NCBI GenBank assembly: GCA_050633585.1
Contig: JBOEGT010000015.1
Location: 30,088-94,087, forward strand
Reading direction: 5' to 3'
Source of the DNA: CALKZN01 sp050633585
Lineage (GTDB): Bacteria; Pseudomonadota; Gammaproteobacteria; Arenicellales; Arenicellaceae
DNA length: 64,000 nt
Position 1 is the first letter of the stretch; each line of letters begins with the position of its first letter. Below are positions 33,578-42,667 of this stretch, piece by piece. Made by a program: the position numbers and the translations under genes. The notes under the pieces are model-generated. The model saw only the letters and a program-made list of their open reading frames with translations, was not told where the DNA came from and did not search any database.

Positions 33578-34018
33578 TTGCTATTAATAGGCAACAATAA
33601 TATTAACCTTGATACCAAGGGTCGTCTGGCGGTACCTACTAAATACCGCCCTGACCTTGCGCTTGCCTGCGCAGGTAAAATGGTGCTTGCTCGAAGCCCT
33701 CGAGAGCGCTGCTTGTGGCTATACCCGTTGCCTGTTTGGGAAGAGATCCAAGCAAAAATTGTTGCAATGCCCGCTGGTAATAAGGGCGCTGAGCGTTATC
33801 GTCATGTGTTGTTAGGTACCGCAGAAGTGTTGGAAATGGATGGTAGTGGGCGTATTTTGATTAAGGAAAATTTGCGGAATATGGTGGGGCTTAAAAAGGA
33901 AACTTGCTTGGTAGGTCAGGGCAATAAATTTGAAATTTGGGATCATGAAGAATGGGGGGCTCGTTTTGATGAATGGTTGACAGAGTCTCAAGATGACTCA
34001 ATAGAGATGTCTCTCTAA
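33578..34018 (+). CDS. mraZ: Transcriptional regulator MraZ
   Basis: A 146-residue DNA-binding protein with two AbrB-like swapped-hairpin domains (about 5-50 and 80-125, each with a (N/E)LDTKGRL or EMDGSGRI motif). It starts at TTG 33578, giving the family opening with NINLDTKGRLAVPTKYR. MraZ forms a ring and represses its own operon through the three boxes upstream. It is the first gene of the dcw cluster; the rare start codon and weak Shine-Dalgarno suggest low expression. Confidence 0.95.
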   Translation: MLLIGNNNINLDTKGRLAVPTKYRPDLALACAGKMVLARSPRERCLWLYPLPVWEEIQAKIVAMPAGNKGAERYRHVLLGTAEVLEMDGSGRILIKENLRNMVGLKKETCLVGQGNKFEIWDHEEWGARFDEWLTESQDDSIEMSL

Positions 34019-34038
34019 AGGTCGCGAGAAGAGATACG

Positions 34039-34986
34039 ATGCAGCATTCACCAACTCTTCATACATCAGTATTACTTAAAGAATCTCTAGAGGCTTTGAG
34101 TATTCAAGGTGAGGGTGTCTATCTTGATGGCACGTTTGGTCGTGGAGGTCATAGCGGAGCCATATTGACAGCTCTGACTTCAAATGGGCGGCTGATTGGC
34201 TTGGATCGTGATCCTAGTGCCATTGAATATGGGCGCGAACATTTTTCTGATGATAAGCGCTTACAATTAGTGCATACAGATTTTGCTAATGCCCAAGCTA
34301 AATTGCTTGAACTGGGTTTGCCTGACAAGTTTGATGGAATTTTGTTTGATTTGGGTGTTTCTTCTCCTCAGCTTGATGAGGCAGGTCGTGGATTTAGCTT
34401 TATGCGTGATGGTCCATTGGATATGCGAATGGATACGAGTAAAGGCCTAACAGCAGCACAATGGCTAGCTGAAGTCGAAGAGACTGAATTAGCCAATGTC
34501 ATTTTCCATTTGGGAGAGGAGAAATTTTCTAGAAGAATAGCAAAAGCTATTGTTGAAAAGCGTCGAGAAGAGCCTTTGACTCAAACATCGCAATTAGTGG
34601 CGCTAATAGATGATGCGATTACGCGTAAAGAGAAGCATAAGCATCCTGCAACGAGAACATTTTTAGCGTTGCGGATGTATATCAATGATGAGTTAGGGCA
34701 AGTTGAAAAAATTTTGCCACAGGCAATTAAAATGCTTAAGCCGGGCGGAAGGTTGGCAGTGATTAGCTTTCACTCGAGAGAAGATAGAATTGTAAAGCGC
34801 TTTTTTCGTGAATTATCTAAAGGCCCTCAATTGCCTAAGCGATTGCCAATACAAGAAGCATTTCAGTCTCCATTGAAGCTTGTTGGGAAAGCCATTAAGC
34901 CAGGGAAAGATGAATTAAAAGTGAACCCAAGGTCGCGCAGCGCTGTATTGCGCGTTGTTGAACGAACTGAGGTCGCTTATGCCTAG
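34039..34986 (+). CDS. rsmH: 16S rRNA (cytosine(1402)-N4)-methyltransferase RsmH
   Basis: A 315-residue SAM enzyme that methylates N4 of C1402 in 16S rRNA, the same nucleotide modified by RsmI. The SAM motif LDGTFGRGGHSGAIL (about 30-44), LFDLGVSSPQLDEAGRGFSF and the C-terminal KPGGRLAVISFHSREDRIVKRFF are typical. It starts 20 bp after mraZ and its end overlaps ftsL by 8 bp. It is sometimes called mraW. Confidence 0.97.
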   Translation: MQHSPTLHTSVLLKESLEALSIQGEGVYLDGTFGRGGHSGAILTALTSNGRLIGLDRDPSAIEYGREHFSDDKRLQLVHTDFANAQAKLLELGLPDKFDGILFDLGVSSPQLDEAGRGFSFMRDGPLDMRMDTSKGLTAAQWLAEVEETELANVIFHLGEEKFSRRIAKAIVEKRREEPLTQTSQLVALIDDAITRKEKHKHPATRTFLALRMYINDELGQVEKILPQAIKMLKPGGRLAVISFHSREDRIVKRFFRELSKGPQLPKRLPIQEAFQSPLKLVGKAIKPGKDELKVNPRSRSAVLRVVERTEVAYA

Positions 34987-35245
34987 AACTTTCATCTTTG
35001 TATTGTCGTTGTGTTTGTTTGTTAGCTCATTGGCTGTTGTGTATGTGAGGCATCAACATCGTTTGGAGTATACGCGTTTAACGTTAATCAATGCAGAGCG
35101 CGATGATTTGTTTATTGAATGGAATACGCTCATGGTGGCCATGGGTACTTGGTCTTCATTAAACCGTATTGAAAACTCAGCGAATTCGACATTGCAAATG
35201 CGTGTGCCAAATGCAGATGAAATGATTAGTGTTGGAGGGCAATGA
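34979..35245 (+). CDS. ftsL: Cell division protein FtsL
   Basis: An 88-residue bitopic membrane protein that joins FtsB and FtsQ and helps activate the FtsWI synthase. It has a short cytoplasmic tail, one transmembrane helix (about 4-22) and a periplasmic coiled coil (about 25-65, YVRHQHRLEYTRLTLINAERDDLFIEWNTL). The start at ATG 34979 overlaps the rsmH stop; a longer frame from 34955 is unlikely. Its weak primary conservation is normal, and position confirms the name. Confidence 0.92.
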   Translation: MPRTFIFVLSLCLFVSSLAVVYVRHQHRLEYTRLTLINAERDDLFIEWNTLMVAMGTWSSLNRIENSANSTLQMRVPNADEMISVGGQ

Positions 35246-37158
35246 TGTTTAAGTTGCGCAAAAATACTGAAAATAAACGTTCTCATCGAATTAGCGAGCA
35301 GGAAAAAAAAGTGGGAGGCGTTCGCGCAAAAGTGAAGCCTCGTTCTCAAGTGGTAAAGAAGAAGGAGTTTAAAATTTCACGCTGGCGAGAATTAGCTGTA
35401 TTGGCGGGTTGTACGTTGGTGGCTTCGATTTTGGTTGCTCGAGCGGGGGTGTTGCAAATTTTGGAAAAAGATTATTTGCAGTCTCAGGGTGATGCACGAT
35501 ATCAACGTATTAAAGCGCAAAATCCTCAACGAGGAATGATAGTGGATCGTAATGATGTGCCACTAGCCATTAGTACACCTGTTGATTCAATATGGGCTCA
35601 TCCTCCGACTATTTTGAAAAATTCTCAAGCGTATAGTTATAAGCAATTAACAAAGTCATTAGGCATGAAGCGGGAAAGCTTTTTGGCATTGATGAAGAAA
35701 AATGAAAAGCGCCAATTTGTTTATTTACGTCGCCATATGAAACCGCATGAGGCAGATAGAATTATTGCCCTTGAAGTGCCAGGTATTCATACTCGTCGTG
35801 AATATCGTCGTTATTATCCGACGAGTCCCGATGCAAGTCATTTGTTGGGTTTTACGAATATTGATAATGTCGGGCAAGAAGGTGTCGAGCTTATCGCTAA
35901 TAAGCGTTTGAAAGGTTCTGCTGGCGAAGTACGTGTTATGCAAAACAGGTTTGGTCAGGTGGTTGAAAAGCTTGAACAGATCAAATCTGTTGAACATGGA
36001 GAAACCGTTCGTTTAAGTATTGATGCAAGAATCCAACATCTTGCTGATCAATATTTGAGTGCTGCGGTAAAACAGCACCGTGCTAAAAGTGGGTCTTTGG
36101 TTGCCTTAGATGCAAAGACGGGTGAAGTTTTAGCATTGTCCAATGTTCCTTACTTTAACCCTAATGACCGCGCAGATTTGAAAAGTGCGAAATTTAAAAA
36201 TCGAGCAATCACTGATGTGTTTGAGCCGGGCTCAACGATGAAGCCTTTTGCGGTAGCGATGGCGATTGACGAAGGTGTTGTGAGCCCTGAAAGCATCATA
36301 GAGACAAAAGGGTCATATCAAATTGGTAGGTCTCGCATTAGTGATACGAAAAACTATGGAGATATTACTGTTTCTCAAGTCATTGTGAAGTCAAGTAATA
36401 TAGGGTCTGCTAAAGTGGCCATGTTGCTGCCAGCCAAAAAATTGGCCAGTAAATTAAGCCAATTAGGTTTTGGTGAAAAAACAGCGATCCCGTTGAGGGG
36501 TCAGCAATCAGGCTCATTGCCAAAAAGAAAGCGTTGGAGGCCCATTGAGCATGCAACACTTTCTTATGGGTATGGTGTATCTTCAACCGTGTTGCAGTTA
36601 GCAAAATCATATACGGTTTTTGCGAACAAAGGGTCAGTAGTGCCTATTTCATTATGGGCTTTGGAGGAGGGAGATACGCCTAAAAAACGTCAAGTTTTTT
36701 CAGAAGAAACAGTGGTGCAACTGAATGATATGTTGCATAAGGTGGTGACCGAAGGAACGGCAAAGAAAGCAAAATTACCTAGACATTCCAGTGCGGGCAA
36801 AACAGGAACGGTACATTTGGTTAGCCCAACAGGTGGGTATGAATCTGATCATTATGCTTCCATTTTTGCTGGTTTTGCACCTGTCGATAATCCTGAGATT
36901 GTAATGGCAGTGGTGGTTTCTGATCCTCGAGGTGAAGTCTATTATGGCGGTCAAGTTGCAGGTCCAGTTTTTGCTAAAGTCATGGATGGTGCGCTTCGAT
37001 ATCGTAATGTTCCACCTGATTTACCCATGAAAGACCCATTGGCTCCAGAAGAACTACTACCTGAAAAAGAGGCGTCAGAGGCCTCACCAGAAACCGTGTT
37101 CGATGCTAAGGGTGTGGAGGATAGTCTTGGCGTGTTGGGAGCGAGGGTGGATGGTTAG
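35242..37158 (+). CDS. ftsI: Peptidoglycan D,D-transpeptidase FtsI (PBP3)
   Basis: Class B penicillin-binding protein of 638 residues that cross-links septal peptidoglycan with FtsW. It has a basic cytoplasmic tail, a transmembrane helix (about 50-70), a pedestal domain (about 90-255) and a transpeptidase domain. The catalytic motifs are S331-T-M-K334, S384-S-N386 and K520-T-G522. The start is ATG 35242 or 35245, both overlapping the ftsL stop (ATGATG). The C-terminal acidic tail after about 590 is longer than in E. coli. Confidence 0.97.
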   Translation: MMFKLRKNTENKRSHRISEQEKKVGGVRAKVKPRSQVVKKKEFKISRWRELAVLAGCTLVASILVARAGVLQILEKDYLQSQGDARYQRIKAQNPQRGMIVDRNDVPLAISTPVDSIWAHPPTILKNSQAYSYKQLTKSLGMKRESFLALMKKNEKRQFVYLRRHMKPHEADRIIALEVPGIHTRREYRRYYPTSPDASHLLGFTNIDNVGQEGVELIANKRLKGSAGEVRVMQNRFGQVVEKLEQIKSVEHGETVRLSIDARIQHLADQYLSAAVKQHRAKSGSLVALDAKTGEVLALSNVPYFNPNDRADLKSAKFKNRAITDVFEPGSTMKPFAVAMAIDEGVVSPESIIETKGSYQIGRSRISDTKNYGDITVSQVIVKSSNIGSAKVAMLLPAKKLASKLSQLGFGEKTAIPLRGQQSGSLPKRKRWRPIEHATLSYGYGVSSTVLQLAKSYTVFANKGSVVPISLWALEEGDTPKKRQVFSEETVVQLNDMLHKVVTEGTAKKAKLPRHSSAGKTGTVHLVSPTGGYESDHYASIFAGFAPVDNPEIVMAVVVSDPRGEVYYGGQVAGPVFAKVMDGALRYRNVPPDLPMKDPLAPEELLPEKEASEASPETVFDAKGVEDSLGVLGARVDG

Positions 37159-38692
37159 TATGAATTTAAATCATTTGTTGTCATTGCTGCCTCAGAGGTT
37201 GCGAGAAAATTGTTTAGTGTCATTTAAAGGAGTTTCTCAAAACTCTCGATTAGGGCATGAAATGCTAGATATTGATTGCTCGGGTATGACTCTAGATAGT
37301 CGTGAGGTCGTTGAGAACGATATCTTTTTAGCGGTCAATGGGCATCAATTGGATGGGCGAGACTATATGAAATCGGCCATTGATAATGGTGCTAGTGTCG
37401 TTATATATGAGCTGCATTCATTGAGTGCTCAACAAGGAGCCAGCGTTAATAAAGCAGAATGTCTGTGTATTGGCGTCACCAATTTAAATGAGCATGCAAG
37501 TTTAATAGCATCATGCTTCTATGGAAATCCTACGGAAGAAATACAAGTTTACGGCATTACCGGCACTAATGGGAAAACCTCTTGTTGTTATTTGCTAGCA
37601 CAAGCGTTTAACCATTTAGGGTATAAAACGGCTTTTATGGGAACAATAGGTGTCGGACACCCTGATGACCTAGAGTTGAGCACTCATACAACGTTGGATG
37701 CTGTGTCATTGCAGCGGTATTTGGCTCATTTGCGGGCAACTGGCTTCACTCATGCGTGTATTGAAGTGTCATCACATGCGTTAGAGCAGTTTCGTGTAGC
37801 ATCTGTTAACTTTTATGCCGTACTTTATACGAATTTAAGTCAAGACCACCTTGATTACCATCAAACGATGGAAGCCTATGCTCAAGCCAAAAAACGCTTG
37901 TTTGTAGACTTTGATTCAACCTTGGCTATTATCAATATTAACGATGCTTTTGGTAAGGCTGTACTGGCTGAGGTCAACGCAGAATTTATTGTCAGTTATG
38001 GCAATGAAGAAAGTGGGGCAGATGTGGTGGCCGAAGATGTGAAAGCAACCCAAGATGGCTTGGCGATGTTGATGGTGACTGAGTCTCTAGAGTTCGGGAT
38101 TGAATCCCCTTTGCTAGGTTTAGTGAATGTGCCAAATATCACGTTAGTTGTTTCCACTTTACTGGCGTTGGGTGTTGATGCTTCAAAAATTGAATCAGTC
38201 GTTAGGCAGTGTTCGGCTGCTCCTGGGCGCATGGAGTTGTATGATGCGCTGAAGCTGCCTATGGTTGTTGTTGACTATGCGCACAGTCCAGATGCGCTGA
38301 AATTAGCGTTACTTTCGTGTAGAGCGCATTGTGAGCAGCAGTTATGGGTCGTTTTTGGCTGTGGAGGTGACAGAGATAAAGAAAAGCGTCCTCTGATGGG
38401 GCAAGTTGCCGAGAAACATGCAGATCGCCTTGTTGTTTGCAGTGATAACCCTCGTTCGGAAAGCCCGGATGACATTATTGCGGAAATATTACTAGGCATA
38501 AAGACCTGTGATCGGTGTACGGTTATTGAGAACCGTTCAACCGCAATTGCTTATGCAATTAAGCACGCGTCTGAAAACGACTTAATACTGGTTGCTGGCA
38601 AGGGGCATGAAACAGGTCAAATTATTGGTGATCACACTTTTCCATATTCCGATAGGGATTGGGTTAAAGAGTGCTTGGAGGTCGCTGCATGA
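37151..38692 (+). CDS. murE: UDP-MurNAc-L-Ala-D-Glu:meso-DAP ligase MurE
   Basis: Cytoplasmic ATP-dependent ligase adding meso-diaminopimelate to the peptidoglycan precursor. The ATP loop ITGTNGKTSC and the substrate-choice motif DNPRSE, which marks the DAP-type enzyme, are both present, as are the Mur central and C-terminal domains. ATG 37151 (513 residues) and ATG 37160 (510 residues) are both possible; a longer frame from 37103 lies in ftsI. It overlaps ftsI and murF, which fits translational coupling. Confidence 0.95.
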   Translation: MVSMNLNHLLSLLPQRLRENCLVSFKGVSQNSRLGHEMLDIDCSGMTLDSREVVENDIFLAVNGHQLDGRDYMKSAIDNGASVVIYELHSLSAQQGASVNKAECLCIGVTNLNEHASLIASCFYGNPTEEIQVYGITGTNGKTSCCYLLAQAFNHLGYKTAFMGTIGVGHPDDLELSTHTTLDAVSLQRYLAHLRATGFTHACIEVSSHALEQFRVASVNFYAVLYTNLSQDHLDYHQTMEAYAQAKKRLFVDFDSTLAIININDAFGKAVLAEVNAEFIVSYGNEESGADVVAEDVKATQDGLAMLMVTESLEFGIESPLLGLVNVPNITLVVSTLLALGVDASKIESVVRQCSAAPGRMELYDALKLPMVVVDYAHSPDALKLALLSCRAHCEQQLWVVFGCGGDRDKEKRPLMGQVAEKHADRLVVCSDNPRSESPDDIIAEILLGIKTCDRCTVIENRSTAIAYAIKHASENDLILVAGKGHETGQIIGDHTFPYSDRDWVKECLEVAA

Positions 38693-40146
38693 TGGATTTA
38701 GCACGCATTAGTTCTTTGACGTCTGGAAAACATCTTGGAGACAATGTCATGGTTTCTGGGTTGGTCAATGATACGCGAAAGGAATGTGGGCATAAGCTGT
38801 ATGTGGCAATCAAAGGGCCAAATTTTGATGGGCATCAGTATGTCGATGCTGCCAAAGAAAACGGTGCGGTAGCAGCATTAATCGAAAAAAATGTTCACGT
38901 GACGGTACCTTGTGTTCAAGTGGATAACTCAGTCCTTGCTATGGCTAGCATTGCCTCAGCATGGCGACGTGATTTTGATATTCCTATTTTAGGTATTACC
39001 GGGAGTGCTGGGAAAACAACGCTAAAAGAACTAGCCGGTTCGGTGTTGTCGCAGTCACGCGTTGGCTTGGTCACCGAAGGAAATTTAAATAACGAAATTG
39101 GAGTCCCTTTAACATTAACCCGTTTAGGCGATATGCATGAATTTGCCGTGATTGAGATGGGTATGAATCATGCTGGTGAAATTCAAAGACTGTCTAAAAT
39201 GACAGCTCCGACAGTTGCGATCATTAATAATGCGGCCCCAGCTCATTTGGATGATCTTGGTTCTATAGAAGCCGTCGCTCAAGCTAAAGGCGAGATCATA
39301 GAAGGTTTAGATGATAATGGCGTTATCGTGTTAAATGCCGATGATGACTTTTTTGATTTATGGCAAAGAATGGCGGGTTCAAAAGAAGTGGTGAGTTTTG
39401 GATTGACAGATACCGCGGATGTCTTTGCGAGCTATACATCAACTGTGAATGGCTCGACGATGGCCGTCAAAGGTCGCTTTGGCGAGTTTATTGTAGAACT
39501 GCCTATTCAGGGTGAGCATAATGTTCGTAATGCGTTAGCGGTGATTGCCGCAACGATGCACATGGGGTGCTCCATTAAGGATGTTCAGCAAGGCTTAAAA
39601 CAGTATCAGCCGCTCGCGAACCGAGGAGGCGTGCATTGTTTTGATAATTTTCTGCTGATTGACGATACCTACAATGCAAACCCTGTTTCTATGCAGGCTG
39701 CTTTTGATGTGTTAAAAATTAAAGCGGCTCAAGCAAGTCAAGATGCTAAATCCGTTCATGTTTCTGTCGTATTGGGCGATATGGCAGAGCTTGGAGATCA
39801 AGTTATTAGACTTCATGAGCAGGTAGGTATTGAGGCGGCGTTAGTCGCAGATTCATTTTATTGTTGTGGTAAAAATCAACAATATTACTTACAAGGAGTT
39901 GGAAAAATTGAAACCCTCAATAACGAAATGAAGCTAGGGAGTAAAGTGGCCCTAGGTTTTTCGGATACTGGTGATTTAATCGAAAAATTAAAGCAAAGGT
40001 TGTTATTGCAGGATGAAAATATCTTTAATCTAGTGCTCGTTAAAGGTTCTCGTTCGGCGGGTATGGAGAAAGTGGTAAAAAAACTGATTCAATATGTGTC
40101 TTCAGGTGTTAGCCAACAACCAATTGATGAGACGGAGGGTTCTTAA
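38689..40146 (+). CDS. murF: UDP-MurNAc-tripeptide:D-Ala-D-Ala ligase MurF
   Basis: A ligase of 485 residues that adds D-Ala-D-Ala to complete the UDP-MurNAc-pentapeptide. It starts at ATG 38689 (or 38692), overlapping the murE stop. The order is an N-terminal UDP-binding domain (about 1-85), a central ATPase with GITGSAGKTTLKE (about 101-113) and NLNNEIGVPLTLTRL, and a C-terminal domain with DDTYNANPVSMQAAFDVL. It uses the product of DdlB, encoded later in the cluster. Two bases separate it from mraY. Confidence 0.96.
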   Translation: MMDLARISSLTSGKHLGDNVMVSGLVNDTRKECGHKLYVAIKGPNFDGHQYVDAAKENGAVAALIEKNVHVTVPCVQVDNSVLAMASIASAWRRDFDIPILGITGSAGKTTLKELAGSVLSQSRVGLVTEGNLNNEIGVPLTLTRLGDMHEFAVIEMGMNHAGEIQRLSKMTAPTVAIINNAAPAHLDDLGSIEAVAQAKGEIIEGLDDNGVIVLNADDDFFDLWQRMAGSKEVVSFGLTDTADVFASYTSTVNGSTMAVKGRFGEFIVELPIQGEHNVRNALAVIAATMHMGCSIKDVQQGLKQYQPLANRGGVHCFDNFLLIDDTYNANPVSMQAAFDVLKIKAAQASQDAKSVHVSVVLGDMAELGDQVIRLHEQVGIEAALVADSFYCCGKNQQYYLQGVGKIETLNNEMKLGSKVALGFSDTGDLIEKLKQRLLLQDENIFNLVLVKGSRSAGMEKVVKKLIQYVSSGVSQQPIDETEGS

Positions 40147-40148
40147 TC

Positions 40149-41231
40149 ATGTTTTATGCCTTATTTTTAGAGCTTTCTGATCAATTTAGTGCATTGAATG
40201 TATTTCAATATCTAACGTTTCGTTCAATCTGTGCTGTTTTGACGGGTTTGGTGGTTAGTTTAGCGGTTGGTCCCTATATGATTCGTAAGTTGCAGATTAA
40301 GCAAATTGATCAAACTATTCGTGAAGATGGTCCTCCGACGCACTTTGATAAAGTAGGCACTCCAACAATGGGGGGGCTTCTGATTCTTGCCGCGGTATCA
40401 GCTTCTACATTATTTTGGTCTGATTTAAGTAACCGTTATGTATGGATCGCTCTTTTTGTATTCTTGTCATTTGGGCTCGTAGGCTTTTGGGATGACTATA
40501 AAAAGCTAATAGATAAAAATCCTCGTGGAATGGGGTCTTTGAATAAAATTGCCGGCCAAAGCTTGGCGGCTATCATTGCTGCAGTTTGGCTTTTTACTAG
40601 TCGGGAAACGGCGGTTGAAACTACGTTGATTTTTCCATTTTTTAAAGATGTTGCGATTCCTCTTGGCGGTTGGTTTCTGATTACAACGTATTTCGTTGTG
40701 GTGGGTTCAAGTAATGCTGTTAATCTGACTGATGGTCTTGATGGTTTGGCAATTTTACCCACGGTGTTGGTGGCAGGTGCTCTCGGCGTCTTTTGTTATT
40801 TGAGTGGTAATGTCGTCTTTTCGGGTTATTTAGGGATTCCTAGTTTGCCGGGCACAGGTGAATTATTGATTTTTTGCGCAGCATTAGTTGGGGCAGGCTT
40901 AGGTTTTCTTTGGTTCAATACCTACCCAGCACAAGTTTTTATGGGAGATATTGGTTCACTATCTCTTGGCGCAGCTTTAGGGATTGTTGCGGTGATGGTG
41001 AGGCAGGAATTTGTCCTGTTCATCATGGGAGGAATCTTTGTTTTAGAGACGGTTTCGGTCATTTTGCAAGTTGCCTCATTTAAGTTGACCGGTAAGCGTA
41101 TTTTCAGAATGGCTCCTATTCATCATCATTTTGAATTGAAGGGTTGGCCTGAGCCTAAAGTAATCGTTCGTTTTTGGCTCATTTCGGTGGTGCTAGTGTT
41201 AATTGGCTTAGCAACTTTGAAAGTGAGATAG
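40149..41231 (+). CDS. mraY: Phospho-MurNAc-pentapeptide translocase MraY
   Basis: A 360-residue inner-membrane enzyme with about ten helices that moves phospho-MurNAc-pentapeptide onto undecaprenyl phosphate to form lipid I. Conserved cytoplasmic loops are visible: GPPTHFDKVGTPTMGGLL, the Asp pair in FWDDYKK, NLTDGLDGLA, FMGDIGSLSLGA, and the C-terminal HHHFELKGWPEPKVIVRFW. The length equals that of the E. coli protein. It lies between murF and murD as usual. Confidence 0.98.
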   Translation: MFYALFLELSDQFSALNVFQYLTFRSICAVLTGLVVSLAVGPYMIRKLQIKQIDQTIREDGPPTHFDKVGTPTMGGLLILAAVSASTLFWSDLSNRYVWIALFVFLSFGLVGFWDDYKKLIDKNPRGMGSLNKIAGQSLAAIIAAVWLFTSRETAVETTLIFPFFKDVAIPLGGWFLITTYFVVVGSSNAVNLTDGLDGLAILPTVLVAGALGVFCYLSGNVVFSGYLGIPSLPGTGELLIFCAALVGAGLGFLWFNTYPAQVFMGDIGSLSLGAALGIVAVMVRQEFVLFIMGGIFVLETVSVILQVASFKLTGKRIFRMAPIHHHFELKGWPEPKVIVRFWLISVVLVLIGLATLKVR

Positions 41232-41251
41232 GCCCGAGGGTGCACGTGATT

Positions 41252-42667
41252 ATGACTTCAGTACAAACACCGCAAGCCAATAAGGTCGATTTGACTTGGC
41301 TTAAGCAGTATCGCCATATTACGGTGATAGGGCTTGGCATGAGTGGTGTGGGTGTTGTAAAGGCGTTAACAGCACGTGGTATTGAACTACATATCCAAGA
41401 CTCACGTAAAAATGTTGAGGGTCTTGAAGATTTGAAGTTATTGCCTGGCGTCAAATCAGTTCATACAGGGAGTTTCGATAAAGAAGCGTTGCTGAAAACA
41501 GAGCTGATTATTCTCAGTCCGGGTGTGAGCATGCGAACGCCTGAAATTGATGAAGCTATTCGTGCAGGAGTATGTGTTACAGGAGATATCGATATTGTTG
41601 CCCGCTCTACATCTGTGCCGATTATTGCGATTACAGGCTCGAATGGGAAGTCAACCGTCACGAAACTTGCTGGAGATATCTGCGAAGTAGCGGGTTATCA
41701 AACATTTGTTGGCGGTAATATTGGGCGATCTGCAATGGAATTGCTAGATAGCAATCAACGTTATGAGGTGGCGATACTAGAATTATCTAGTTTTCAGTTG
41801 GAGACAACGCCTGAGTTAAATGCATTAAGTGCCGTGGTGTTGAACCTTAGTCCAGACCATCTGGATCGCTATGATAGTTACCAAGAGTATGCAGAATCAA
41901 AGCTTGCGATATTTAATGGTGCTCAAGCGTGTGTCTTGAATCGTGATGACTCATGGTTGAGTGGCATCGAATTATTTTCATCACGAAAGCAAGACTCAGG
42001 GAGCCAATGTAAAAAACGTGTAGTAAGTTTTGGGGTGGATGAGCCAAAGAATGATAATGAATATGGATTAGCGACTGATGAGAAGGGTACGCATTGGCTG
42101 ATGAAGGGGGACCAGAGAATATGTTCTACTGATCAAAGCTCATTGCTTGGTGTGCATAATCATATGAATATCTTAGCGGCCTTGGCGTTGCTAGATTCTT
42201 TTGGTATCGGTACGCGCAGCATTGAAAAAGCGTTGTCATCTTTTATTGGTTTACCTCATCGAATGCAGGTTGTTCGTGAGCATAAAGGTGTTGTGTGGAT
42301 TAATGACTCGAAAGCGACAAATGTTGGTGCAACTATGGCGGCCATAGCGGGTCTGAATCGCCAAATAATACTATTAGCAGGAGGTCAGGGTAAAGGTGCT
42401 GATTTTGACGAGTTGGTGCCGTTAATTGGCCAATATGTTCGAAAGGTTTATCTCTTTGGCGAAGATGCGAAGCAAATGAAAGCGTCGTGGTGTAAAGCGA
42501 CTGACTGTTATTTAGTTGATTCTCTTTCTGTCGCTGTTGTTCATGCTGAAGAGGTCGCGCTATCTGGTGAGTGTGTCTTGTTTGCTCCCGCATGTGCAAG
42601 TTTTGATATGTTTCCGAGCTTTGTTGCGCGTGGAGAGTATTTTATTGAACTGGTGGATGCGTTATGA
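41252..42667 (+). CDS. murD: UDP-MurNAc-L-Ala:D-Glu ligase MurD
   Basis: A ligase adding D-glutamate to UDP-MurNAc-L-alanine, 471 residues from ATG 41252; GTG 41240 or 41246 could also serve and lie closer to the GAGGG Shine-Dalgarno. Visible are an N-terminal Rossmann-like UDP domain (TVIGLGMSGVGVVKAL), the ATP loop ITGSNGKSTVTKL, NLSPDHLDRYDSYQEYAESK and the C-terminal NDSKATNVGATMAA with the catalytic region. The stop overlaps the ftsW start by four bases. Confidence 0.96.
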   Translation: MTSVQTPQANKVDLTWLKQYRHITVIGLGMSGVGVVKALTARGIELHIQDSRKNVEGLEDLKLLPGVKSVHTGSFDKEALLKTELIILSPGVSMRTPEIDEAIRAGVCVTGDIDIVARSTSVPIIAITGSNGKSTVTKLAGDICEVAGYQTFVGGNIGRSAMELLDSNQRYEVAILELSSFQLETTPELNALSAVVLNLSPDHLDRYDSYQEYAESKLAIFNGAQACVLNRDDSWLSGIELFSSRKQDSGSQCKKRVVSFGVDEPKNDNEYGLATDEKGTHWLMKGDQRICSTDQSSLLGVHNHMNILAALALLDSFGIGTRSIEKALSSFIGLPHRMQVVREHKGVVWINDSKATNVGATMAAIAGLNRQIILLAGGQGKGADFDELVPLIGQYVRKVYLFGEDAKQMKASWCKATDCYLVDSLSVAVVHAEEVALSGECVLFAPACASFDMFPSFVARGEYFIELVDAL